A model generated the notes under the pieces. It worked only from the letters and a program-made list of their open reading frames with translations. It was not told where the DNA came from and did no database searches. From Acholeplasmataceae bacterium (GTDB lineage: Bacteria > Bacillota_I > Bacilli_A > Acholeplasmatales > Acholeplasmataceae): a DNA stretch of 59,017 bases. The DNA lies in NCBI GenBank assembly GCA_007692425.1, contig RECG01000020.1:1-59017 (forward strand). The letters are read 5' to 3'. Positions within the stretch are counted from its first letter, which is position 1; every line of letters begins with the position of its first letter. Position numbers and translations under genes: made by a program. Shown one piece after another: positions 51,711 through 59,017 of the stretch.

Positions 51711-52726
51711 CAGCCGACGATCCCGACGCGCTCGACGCTTTCCACGAAGAGCCTTTGGACAAACAGATAACCGACCAGGAGCGGAAAGAGCATCAAGAGG
51801 GCGGCCGTGTTGGCGATCGTGCCGACGATCAACGGATTGCGGGCCATGCCTTCGGCCACCGTCTGGTCGATGCCGAGTCTATATAAGATGTAGGTCAGTC
51901 GCGGTGCGATCTCGGTGATGTTGAGCGACAACAAATCTAAAAACTGGGTGCTGATCAACAATTGTGAATAAAAGACGTCATTCCATTGCCAGACAAATGC
52001 GAACAGCATGACGGTCACGATGGCTGGTTTCGCGTTAGGCAGCATGACCTGCCAGAATGTGCGGACGATGCCGCATCCGTCGATCAAGGCTGCTTCTTCA
52101 AGTTCCTTGGGCAGGTTCCTGAACACCTGGGTGAAAATGAAGATGAAGATTCCGGCCTTGATGCCCATGCCTGTGAAAGCGAGGATGAACAAGGGCCAGA
52201 AGGTGCTGGTCAGGCCCAGGACATTGAAAAGCATGAACAAGGGCATGGCAATGGTCTGCGGTGGCACGACGATCGTGAACACCACGAAAATGAAGAGGAC
52301 GGTGATGCCCTTGAAACGGAGACGGGCAAACGCATAACCGGCCAGTGATGTCGAGAAGACCGTGATCAGCATGACACCCGTTGACATGATGAAGGTGTTA
52401 CGCAAGGCGGAGAAATAGTTGATGGCGTTGGCAGCGATATTGATCGTATCAAAGGAGATGCTACGTGGGACCCAGATGACAAGCGGGTCATTGAGGTCAC
52501 GCAGATTGCTGATGCTGGCGACGATCATCTGCAAAATCGGATAAATGACGACGAAACACAAACCGAATATGATGAATGAACGGATGATCGTAATCGCGCC
52601 TGTACGCGTTTTGGAAACCATTTTGTTTTTAAAGGCCCGTGACTTCATGGTCGCATACATGGTCGTCATCTTGGCACGTAAACGGGCGAGCATCGATGCG
52701 CCACGTGTCTTAACGGTCTTCATCAT
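51710..52726 (-). CDS. Sugar ABC transporter permease, MalG type
   Basis: The product (338 residues from ATG 52726) has six membrane segments and the EAA loop EEAALIDGCGIVRTFWQVMLPNAKPA (about 218-243), typical for CUT1 inner-membrane permeases. It follows its MalF-type partner with a 17-base overlap; AAGGGGG precedes the ATG. It carries an unusually long basic N-terminus (about 45 residues) before the first membrane segment. Partners are the permease at 52710-53690, an ATPase outside the window and probably a solute-binding protein such as that at 30304. Confidence 0.93.
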   Translation of the reverse strand: MMKTVKTRGASMLARLRAKMTTMYATMKSRAFKNKMVSKTRTGAITIIRSFIIFGLCFVVIYPILQMIVASISNLRDLNDPLVIWVPRSISFDTINIAANAINYFSALRNTFIMSTGVMLITVFSTSLAGYAFARLRFKGITVLFIFVVFTIVVPPQTIAMPLFMLFNVLGLTSTFWPLFILAFTGMGIKAGIFIFIFTQVFRNLPKELEEAALIDGCGIVRTFWQVMLPNAKPAIVTVMLFAFVWQWNDVFYSQLLISTQFLDLLSLNITEIAPRLTYILYRLGIDQTVAEGMARNPLIVGTIANTAALLMLFPLLVGYLFVQRLFVESVERVGIVG

Positions 52727-53690
52727 AATAGAACGCCCCCTTGTTCGCAAGATAAACAAAGATGCCTAGAAAAGCCATGACAGCGACAAAATACATCCAT
52801 GCCATCGCCGAGGACACCCCGAACTGCTGGTTGTCCTTGGTTTGGATGATCAGACGGGTCACCGGACTGCGCAGGAAAGAGTCGACGATGGTGAAGACAC
52901 CGACCGTGATGACGTGCGGTGACACCATCGGAATGGTGATTTTCCAAAATGATTCATAAGGTGTCGCCCCTTCGACCTTGGCAGCCTCATACAAATGCGA
53001 CGGAATCGACTGCAACCCGGCCAGGAAGATGAGAATCTGCACACCGGCCAGGGAGATGACCCTGAAGATGGTATTGACGATCTGGGCCAAAAAGTCCACG
53101 ATGGCTTCAGGAAAACCGGACTCGATCAAAAAGCTGTTCAGTTCAAGATTTCCGAAGACACCCAGACGGTCACCTTGCATCAATGCTTGGAGGTCAACGG
53201 CCTGGCTGAGGGCGATGTTGACCGCCTCGGAGGCCAGGATGACCGGCAGGAAGAAAATCGCCCGGGCCAGGACATTACCTTTGAAGCGGGTGTTGAGCAT
53301 GGTGGCGATCAACAAGCTGAAAATGATGATGACCGGCAAATTGACAGCCGCTTCGATCATGGCATTGACAAGCACGCGCCGGTATTCGGTATGAATGTTC
53401 CAGGCGAAATGGAAGTTATGCCAACCGACAAACTCGTGCAAGATGCCCAGTTTGAAGAAAGTCGTGCCGGTGATGCCCCGGTTTTGGATATAGTTGGCCA
53501 CGCCCTCAGGTGTGGAGGGACCCAGGAAATAGACATTAGAGAAACTGTAAATGACCGAATCGACCATCGTGTAGGCGAAAATGCCGACGAACCCGATGAT
53601 CCAAGGCAGCAAAAAGAGGACACCGAAGACAATCTTCTGCTGTCTGTAGGTCAGCGGCTTGCGTTTTTTAAGAACATTCGCATGTGTCAT
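52710..53690 (-). CDS. Sugar ABC transporter permease, MalF type
   Basis: The 326-residue product has six membrane segments and the EAA loop YEAAKVEGATPYESFWKITIPMVSPH (about 232-257). The long periplasm-side segment between helices one and two (about 55-105) is characteristic. The ATG at 53690 has AGGAGG eight bases upstream; GTG 53696 is a weaker alternative. It pairs with the MalG-type gene downstream. Confidence 0.93.
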   Translation of the reverse strand: MTHANVLKKRKPLTYRQQKIVFGVLFLLPWIIGFVGIFAYTMVDSVIYSFSNVYFLGPSTPEGVANYIQNRGITGTTFFKLGILHEFVGWHNFHFAWNIHTEYRRVLVNAMIEAAVNLPVIIIFSLLIATMLNTRFKGNVLARAIFFLPVILASEAVNIALSQAVDLQALMQGDRLGVFGNLELNSFLIESGFPEAIVDFLAQIVNTIFRVISLAGVQILIFLAGLQSIPSHLYEAAKVEGATPYESFWKITIPMVSPHVITVGVFTIVDSFLRSPVTRLIIQTKDNQQFGVSSAMAWMYFVAVMAFLGIFVYLANKGAFYYDEDR

Positions 53691-53702
53691 GGGCACCGCC
53701 TC

Positions 53703-56273
53703 CTAAAGGACCGACCAGGTCATGGCCTGGTAGTCAAGCATGATGCTGGTTCCGTTTGAATACGTGACCAGACGTCTGTGTTCATCCACAATCATATGAC
53801 CGACCAGATAGGCATCCTCGATTGGCAAGGATGCATACGTCGTCTGCAAATCGACCATTTGTTCATGGACACGGGCGAACATGGTCGCGAAATATTGGTT
53901 GTACTTGGTGTTGATCAACAAGCTCGAGTCACGATAAGTGACCGTGTATTTGAGACTTGAACCGGTTTCAATCGCCCGCATGAGATACCAGACCGGTTCG
54001 TAAATCTGATCAAGATTGACCGACGGCATCGCATAGGGAATGCGTCCGGCGATGGCCAGTTGATAAAACGGGATCGCCTCGTCAACCATCAGGAAGCGCG
54101 AGGTCTCGACCGGGATGTCTGCCAGATGATCGACAAACGGCAGGGCATAGTCATTGGGGTTGCTCAAATAAATGCGTTGTCCTTCAGACGCCAGATAGAG
54201 CATGTCTTGGATATGGCCGATCGCTTCATATCGGTACAGGCTGTTACCACGGTGAAAATCGCTGTAGACCTGGGTGCCGAAATGGCGCAGTGACAAGCCG
54301 TCGGCCGGCAGTTTGTCAAAATCACGCAAGAAACGGTTCAAATGGGTATTCACGGTATTGAGTTTGAGCAGATGATACGGTTTTTTGGAACGGTCTGGCA
54401 GCCTGGAGGCGATGTCATAAGGATAATACTCCGCCAAGGTGCCGCCGACAATGCGGCTGATATGCTGGTTGCCGTAAAATGACGGACGGTCATGCAAGCG
54501 GATCAAATCAACATTCAAATAACCATGATGGCCTTGTACTGCCAAATATTGATGAAAGGTTTGAAAATCACGTCGTGTGCCAAGCACCCGGTCCAACCGG
54601 ATGCGGTCGGGCATTTCATGATCGATCCCTTTGTTGAACCAGCCGATGACATTGACCACCATCTCGTCCAGTCCTGCCGCCTCAAGTGTCTGGATGATGT
54701 CCATGGCTTCTTGCCAGGTGGTCAGACTGTGTGTGTTCTTGTATGGGAAAAAGAGAAAATAATCCGGATCGTCATAGGAACCCAGGATGTCAAGATAAAG
54801 CGGTCTGGTCACCGCTTCCAACCAATCAAGTTCGTACCGCGCCGCCAGATAACGGCCATAGAGACGCGCCATGCCGACATAATCAGCTTCCGTATCCGTG
54901 CTGAAATAATAGCGGATGCGCGGATGATACTCATAGACATCGGGATGCCAGATCAACATGCCCGCCTGGGTCAGGTAATAGAGGCCGGAATCCATGAAGA
55001 TAAATTCGGCATGGGTTTTGTTGAAGACATCGTTCTTGCGTGAGACCTCGGCATGAATGATGGCATGGCCCGCACCTTCCTCGATGATGGCAAGCATCGC
55101 GTTTTGTTCATGTTTCAAGCCGAAGACCGGCAGACGTGCACCTTCGTCTTGCATGTCAAGACGATTGGGAATGATGGTGGTGTCACGGTCATAGACATGC
55201 GATTGATAACTGCGTTGCCGTTGCTTGCCGTTGTTGAAATGCATCAGCCCTCCCGAGCCTTCGGGGATGACCATGTAACCTTCATCATCCATTGAAGCTG
55301 CACCCATATAGGGCAACATGCGCATCGACACAATGGCATAAGGTGCCCTGACGATGATGTCCGAGGTGATAATCTCGGTGTGAAGGTGGTCTTCTTCAAG
55401 CGTCACCATCAAAGGAATGTAAAATTCCGGATTATCAAGTTCGATGTAATATTCATACATCTCATTGTCGTAGGCGACATCATCAAGATGATACTCTCCG
55501 GTCGGATTGCCATCATCATCAAAGACGTTGCCATAATGGCCGATTTCGTAAAAAATCTCATACAAATAAGAGACATCGACACCGGCCAGGTCTTTGGCGG
55601 TGTTTTCACCGGTGACAAGGGCCAGGATATAGGTGTCCGGATCATCTTCCATCTGGACGTAGGCGTTGCGCAAATAATTGCTGTACTCCTGACGTTCAGC
55701 CGGCGTGGCGAACGTATGTTCCTCGAATGGGTTAAGGACCAGTTGGATGTAACGCATCCGGGAAATCTTGGTTGGAAACCAGTAACCTTTGGGTTGACGG
55801 TCCGCCAGGTGATAGGTGACCTTGAACCCATTGTCAACTGCATCCACATCAATCTCAAAATGCTTTTCCTGGATGGCAAACTCATAGTTGGTCCAGACAC
55901 GGGTGGTGTTGTCTCGCTGGCGATATGTAATCGAAAAGGTTGATTTTTGCATGTTCCGCCATGTGCGTGAAGCCGATGGATCGATGACATTGACATTGGA
56001 GTGCCAGACATGGTCATTCCGTTTGTCCAAAACCGCGAAATGGGTCGTCTCCGGATGGAGAAACAACGCCAGGAAGGTGTTCTCGGCAATCAAATCATAA
56101 CCATCCGGCTGAACCGGTGAAGTCTGCCATGACGGCAGGTCGATAATCGTGCCGACAGGCGAAGCCTCATACAAATCGGCGATGTTGATCCTTGACGGCC
56201 TGTTGAGAAGGAAGACCAGCAGGACGAGCAGGACGGCCATCAGGATGATGGCGAGTTTTTTTAAAAGCATCAT
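53703..56273 (-). CDS. DUF5696-family membrane-anchored protein, probable glycosidase fold
   Basis: The 856-residue product has one N-terminal membrane segment (about 5-25, AIILMAVLLVLLVFLL) and then a large extracytoplasmic part. I recognise it as a DUF5696-type protein from its size, composition and its place beside CUT1 permeases, a YIP1 protein and an NHL protein. Residues about 60-470 are beta-rich (VIPEGSGGLMHFNNGK, GLKHEQNAMLAIIEEGAGHAI); about 480-760 look barrel-like (YLDILGSYDD, VVNVIGWFNKGIDHE, GYLNVDLIRLHDRPS, DGLSLRHFGTQVYSDFHRG). A glycoside hydrolase fold is an inference; no catalytic residue is assigned. Confidence 0.72.
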   Translation of the reverse strand: MMLLKKLAIILMAVLLVLLVFLLNRPSRINIADLYEASPVGTIIDLPSWQTSPVQPDGYDLIAENTFLALFLHPETTHFAVLDKRNDHVWHSNVNVIDPSASRTWRNMQKSTFSITYRQRDNTTRVWTNYEFAIQEKHFEIDVDAVDNGFKVTYHLADRQPKGYWFPTKISRMRYIQLVLNPFEEHTFATPAERQEYSNYLRNAYVQMEDDPDTYILALVTGENTAKDLAGVDVSYLYEIFYEIGHYGNVFDDDGNPTGEYHLDDVAYDNEMYEYYIELDNPEFYIPLMVTLEEDHLHTEIITSDIIVRAPYAIVSMRMLPYMGAASMDDEGYMVIPEGSGGLMHFNNGKQRQRSYQSHVYDRDTTIIPNRLDMQDEGARLPVFGLKHEQNAMLAIIEEGAGHAIIHAEVSRKNDVFNKTHAEFIFMDSGLYYLTQAGMLIWHPDVYEYHPRIRYYFSTDTEADYVGMARLYGRYLAARYELDWLEAVTRPLYLDILGSYDDPDYFLFFPYKNTHSLTTWQEAMDIIQTLEAAGLDEMVVNVIGWFNKGIDHEMPDRIRLDRVLGTRRDFQTFHQYLAVQGHHGYLNVDLIRLHDRPSFYGNQHISRIVGGTLAEYYPYDIASRLPDRSKKPYHLLKLNTVNTHLNRFLRDFDKLPADGLSLRHFGTQVYSDFHRGNSLYRYEAIGHIQDMLYLASEGQRIYLSNPNDYALPFVDHLADIPVETSRFLMVDEAIPFYQLAIAGRIPYAMPSVNLDQIYEPVWYLMRAIETGSSLKYTVTYRDSSLLINTKYNQYFATMFARVHEQMVDLQTTYASLPIEDAYLVGHMIVDEHRRLVTYSNGTSIMLDYQAMTWSVL

Positions 56274-56286
56274 GTCTGCCTCCTTC

Positions 56287-56976
56287 CTATAACCTCAACA
56301 TGATTTCACGGATGATGGTCTGTAAAAACAGCACGATTTGTTGGGCAAGATTAAGCGCCAACAGTCCGAGAAAGACAATGACCGACATGCTGACCATGGT
56401 CAGGATGACGGTGGTAACGGCACGCAGGACCGAGTATTCATGAATGGAACGCATGCCCATGAACAAAAGATAAAACATCAACAGGTAGCCCAGCGTGATG
56501 GCACCATGATAAAAGAATCCTTCTTCGAGCGTGAAGAAATTGCTGGTGAAGATCGAGATGATCCTCAAGACGATTATGGGAAAGAACGCGTAACCGGTGA
56601 CCATGAATATTTCCTTGAACCTGCCTTTGCCGTCCATCAGCGAGGTGATCGACCAGTTGGCGACAATGAAGATCAGATATGGTGCGACAGAGACGAGAAT
56701 CGAACGAAGAAAGCGGAATTGCGACGGGTCGGTCGTATTGAACAGAAAACCGGTGTAAGTGAACTCGACGATACCGAGTACCGCATGAATCACGAAAAAG
56801 ACCGCAGCTACACGTAATCGTCCCTGCCGGTTGTGTTTCATCTCGTAAAAACCATCAATCGGATGGGTCAGGATGTACAAGGGGAAGCGGATAAAAAGGG
56901 CGATGACGACCAACAGGATTTCTTTCATTTTACGCAGATGGTTGCGCCACGAGAATCTCGCGATCGATTTGGTCAT
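56287..56976 (-). CDS. YIP1-family membrane protein
   Basis: The 229-residue product has about five hydrophobic segments and the Yip1 region with LMDGKGRFKEIFMVTGYAFFPIIVLRIISI. It begins with a basic cytoplasmic stretch. Bacterial YIP1 proteins of this type recur in sugar ABC clusters with DUF5696 and NHL proteins; their function is unknown. It overlaps the NHL gene by four bases. Confidence 0.83.
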   Translation of the reverse strand: MTKSIARFSWRNHLRKMKEILLVVIALFIRFPLYILTHPIDGFYEMKHNRQGRLRVAAVFFVIHAVLGIVEFTYTGFLFNTTDPSQFRFLRSILVSVAPYLIFIVANWSITSLMDGKGRFKEIFMVTGYAFFPIIVLRIISIFTSNFFTLEEGFFYHGAITLGYLLMFYLLFMGMRSIHEYSVLRAVTTVILTMVSMSVIVFLGLLALNLAQQIVLFLQTIIREIMLRL

Positions 56977-58472
56977 GAGATATCGGCCTCCTCTTCTTTT
57001 TGCAAAAGGTCCTTGAGGATGGGCCAGGCCAATGCCACCAACACACCGCCACCGATGATTGAACCGATGACCGGGAAGTTTTGCTCAAACCGGATGCGTC
57101 TGTATTCCTTGTAAGCCTTTGAGTAGTTGATCCGGTCTTGTCCGAGGCGATAGCTTTCCATCGCCATCTCATAATCACGCTGACGGTAATAGGCATGGCC
57201 GATGCCGATATAGGCAAGCGAGTAATTGGTGTTCATATCCAAAATGTCATGCCAGACTTCCGCCGCTTCGATACTGTCTCCCTGATAGGTGAGGCGGTTG
57301 GCAAGATTGACCTTGGCGCCGAAATCGGTCGGTTCAAAGACGGTGATGATCGTCCGGGTATCGGTCGAATCGGAAACGATCAGCAGTTCGCCGTCATAAC
57401 TGACCGAGGTCGGAAAGAGAAAATTGCCTTCGAAATCACCTTCGAAACCGATGACATAGTTGAGATAGCCTTCATCGTTGTATGTGAAAATCTTCTTGTT
57501 AGTCCGGTCAAGGACGCTATACATGCCATAAGTATTGACGGTAATGCTGGTCAGACCGCTACGGTTTTGGTTTGGCATGCGCACCACGTCACCGATCGGT
57601 TGGACATAACCGGTCCGGCGCAAGACATCCGAACCACGTGGATTGATGCGTTGGATCGGTGCCGAACTGGTCCCGCTGGCACTGGCATAGATGAACCCTT
57701 CCTTGTCGATGCTCATCCCCATGTACTCAACCGGCAAAAAGAGACGGACGCGTTCGAGCTGCTCACGCGACATGAAATTACGCCAAAGAAGGTCAATCGG
57801 GTTGACCTGGACGGGTTGGACACCGACAAAGCGGGAAAACTCGCCGTCCCGTTGAAGCTCCACGATGCCATCAAATGCACCGATGACCACGACATACATG
57901 CGTCTGGCGACATCGACCACGATCTTGCTCGGCCTGAAAACCTCGGAGGTATAGGTCGGATGATCAGGGCGTCCGTGCCGGGCGACAAAGCCGTAATCCT
58001 CATCGAGGATGTAGATGAATCCGTCACGCTGGTTGTTTTCATCAGCGATGTAAATATAGCCGTCGTCCGTGACGAAAACGCCACGTGGACGCACGAGTGT
58101 GTGTGTGGTCACCAGGTTGTCATCATCATCGAACTCGTCAAAGTTGCGGATGACATCCAAGACATTGAAAGCCTTGTCGGTCACGACCAGTTTGGCCGCG
58201 GTCATGTCAATGAGAAAATACCGGTCCTCCGTGACAAAGATATCCTCGATGTAACGCAAGGTCTGGGGCGCACCCGGTGGATCGTCCGGCAGGGCGATCT
58301 GGACCGAACCCCCGATGATGGTCTGCTTGACCCGGTAGGGTGCCGCCGACAACAGGGGATTGCGCCAATAGTCATAAGTATAGCTTGGATAATTGGTTCC
58401 GGCCTGTACCTGGAGAAAGCTCGTGGAGAGTGACAGCAGGCCGATGAGCACGAACATCAACAGTTTGCGCAT
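56973..58472 (-). CDS. Exported NHL/beta-propeller protein with TPR and C-terminal membrane anchor
   Basis: The 499-residue product has a signal peptide (about 1-24), a beta-propeller-like region (about 55-380) with repeated blocks such as DDGYIYIADENNQRDGFIYIL, VDVARRMYVVVIGAFDGIVEL, MSIDKEGFIYASASG and NTYGMYSVLDRTNKKIFTY, a TPR-like helical part (about 390-460; NRLTYQGDSIEAAEVWHD, YIGIGHAYYRQRDYEMAMESY) and one C-terminal membrane helix (about 470-490) followed by an acidic tail. It would sit outside the membrane as a scaffold or sensor for the transport machinery. The function is not known. Confidence 0.82.
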   Translation of the reverse strand: MRKLLMFVLIGLLSLSTSFLQVQAGTNYPSYTYDYWRNPLLSAAPYRVKQTIIGGSVQIALPDDPPGAPQTLRYIEDIFVTEDRYFLIDMTAAKLVVTDKAFNVLDVIRNFDEFDDDDNLVTTHTLVRPRGVFVTDDGYIYIADENNQRDGFIYILDEDYGFVARHGRPDHPTYTSEVFRPSKIVVDVARRMYVVVIGAFDGIVELQRDGEFSRFVGVQPVQVNPIDLLWRNFMSREQLERVRLFLPVEYMGMSIDKEGFIYASASGTSSAPIQRINPRGSDVLRRTGYVQPIGDVVRMPNQNRSGLTSITVNTYGMYSVLDRTNKKIFTYNDEGYLNYVIGFEGDFEGNFLFPTSVSYDGELLIVSDSTDTRTIITVFEPTDFGAKVNLANRLTYQGDSIEAAEVWHDILDMNTNYSLAYIGIGHAYYRQRDYEMAMESYRLGQDRINYSKAYKEYRRIRFEQNFPVIGSIIGGGVLVALAWPILKDLLQKEEEADIS

Positions 58473-58479
58473 GGGGTCA

Positions 58480-59017
58480 CTACTCCTTGATGCCCGAATG
58501 GGCCATGGTTTCGATGATGCTGCTCTGCGAGATAACGAAGACGGTGACCGGCACCATCATCATGAAGAGCGAGACTGCCGCGACGACGCCTGTACGGGCG
58601 ATGCCTCCGCCGACAATCTGATTCAGGGCGAAACTAAGCGGTTTGAGTGCTTCATTATAGATATATTGACCACCGGTCGCACCCCACAAGGTCTGAAAAG
58701 ACAAGATGATCAACGTCAGCCACGCAGGTTTGACCAGCGGCATGACAATCATCCAAAAAATCTTGTATTCAGAAGCGCCGTCCATGTAGGCCGATTCGAT
58801 ATAAGTCGTCGGAATCTGTTCCATGAAGTTGCGCATCAGATAAAGACCGAGGCTGAATGCGAAAGCCGGCAGGATGATGGCCCAAAGGGTATCAATCATG
58901 TTGAGCTGCGTCATGACGATATAAGCCGGAATCGCGGTAACGGCCGTGTTGAACATGAGCGAGTAGACAATGATACGCGACAACATGCGCGACCCTGGAA
59001 ATTTGTGTTTGGCCAAC
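58480..59017 (-). CDS. Sugar ABC transporter permease, MalG type, partial
   Basis: The frame runs to the window edge, so the N-terminus is missing. The visible 178 residues hold four membrane segments and the EAA loop IESAYMDGASEYKIFWMIVMPLVKPA (about 74-99 of the visible part), and start with AKHKFPGS, which follows the third helix in MalG proteins. It is a second MalG-type permease, distinct from the one at 51710-52726, so a second permease pair is likely, with its MalF partner just outside the window. GGAGTAGTGACC precedes the NHL gene directly downstream. Confidence 0.92.
   Translation of the reverse strand, partial: LAKHKFPGSRMLSRIIVYSLMFNTAVTAIPAYIVMTQLNMIDTLWAIILPAFAFSLGLYLMRNFMEQIPTTYIESAYMDGASEYKIFWMIVMPLVKPAWLTLIILSFQTLWGATGGQYIYNEALKPLSFALNQIVGGGIARTGVVAAVSLFMMMVPVTVFVISQSSIIETMAHSGIKE

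Noticed and set aside
57138-58433. A 431-codon open frame on the plus strand opposite the NHL protein gene
   Set aside because: The minus-strand product has signal peptide, repeats and operon context; the antisense frame has none of these.
37004-59017. Internal operator copies for the GntR regulator in the long operon
   Set aside because: The gene junctions are overlaps or gaps of a few bases with no TTGTATAGACAA-like site or promoter that I could see; its promoter is presumably beyond the right edge.
1-59017. CRISPR array, insertion sequence, integrase, tRNA or rRNA genes
   Set aside because: I saw no regularly spaced repeats, transposase or integrase motifs, or tRNA/rRNA cores on reading through both strands; a tRNA or repeat search would be needed to exclude them fully.

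Overview
The window is a 59 kb chromosomal segment of a low-G+C-type Gram-positive lineage (Bacillota in the broad sense, possibly one of the environmental Mollicutes-like orders), although the base composition looks roughly balanced. The reasons are: RNase P RNA with a type-B look, a T-box leader in front of a hisS/aspS operon, a DarA-type c-di-AMP receptor, the orders lepA-hemW, truB-ribF-rpsO-pnp and apt-rel-dtd-hisS-aspS, RNase HIII, MutS2, a YlbL-type protease and AAGGAGG ribosome binding sites. TGA is used as a stop throughout (for example lepA, truB, comEB), so this is not a UGA=Trp mycoplasma. No tRNA, rRNA, CRISPR array, insertion sequence or phage gene was seen.

Layout. Positions 1-30300 are housekeeping, mostly on the minus strand: hemW (cut by the window edge), lepA, a plus-strand FMN-binding lipoprotein, two CNNM/CorC-type transporters, a divergent Ca/cation exchanger, an alpha/beta hydrolase, rnpB, rplY, pnp, rpsO, darA, ribF, truB, a thioredoxin, mutS2, rnhC (plus), then a long minus-strand operon preceded by a T-box (GNAT, hisS, aspS, msrA, comEB, ylbL-like, a membrane protein, lspA, rluD), then apt-rel-dtd and the divergent rarA.

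Positions 30300-59017 are an accessory glycan-use region. A GntR-family regulator gene and nagB are divergent around 36100. Copies or near-copies of TTGTATAGACAA overlap four promoters: gntR, nagB, an acyltransferase-NAGPA operon and a solute-binding lipoprotein. A separate minus-strand operon of at least 15 genes enters from the right edge and ends at 37004. It encodes CUT1-type ABC permeases (two MalG-type and one MalF-type, no ATPase seen), an NHL/TPR protein, a YIP1 protein, a DUF5696 protein, a DUF624-GNAT fusion, a GxGYxYP-like lipoprotein, NanE, an SGNH esterase, two paralogous GHL10-type hydrolases (one secreted, one not), a GH84 hexosaminidase, an FAD-dependent oxidoreductase and a GH38 alpha-mannosidase.

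How it fits together (inference). Secreted or lipid-anchored enzymes (GHL10, NAGPA phosphodiester glycosidase, GxGYxYP-like, DUF5696) would trim an amino-sugar-containing, perhaps phosphodiester-bearing, glycan outside the cell. Solute-binding protein and permeases would import oligosaccharides. Cytoplasmic GH84, GH38, GHL10, the esterase and the FAD enzyme would finish them, and NanE and NagB would feed GlcNAc/ManNAc sugars to glycolysis. nagA, sugar kinases and the ATPase are not in the window. The most interesting leads are this locus and its operator set, a conserved C-terminal tail on two secreted proteins, a cysteine-rich flavin lipoprotein, and the corC leader region with its Z-DNA-prone palindrome.
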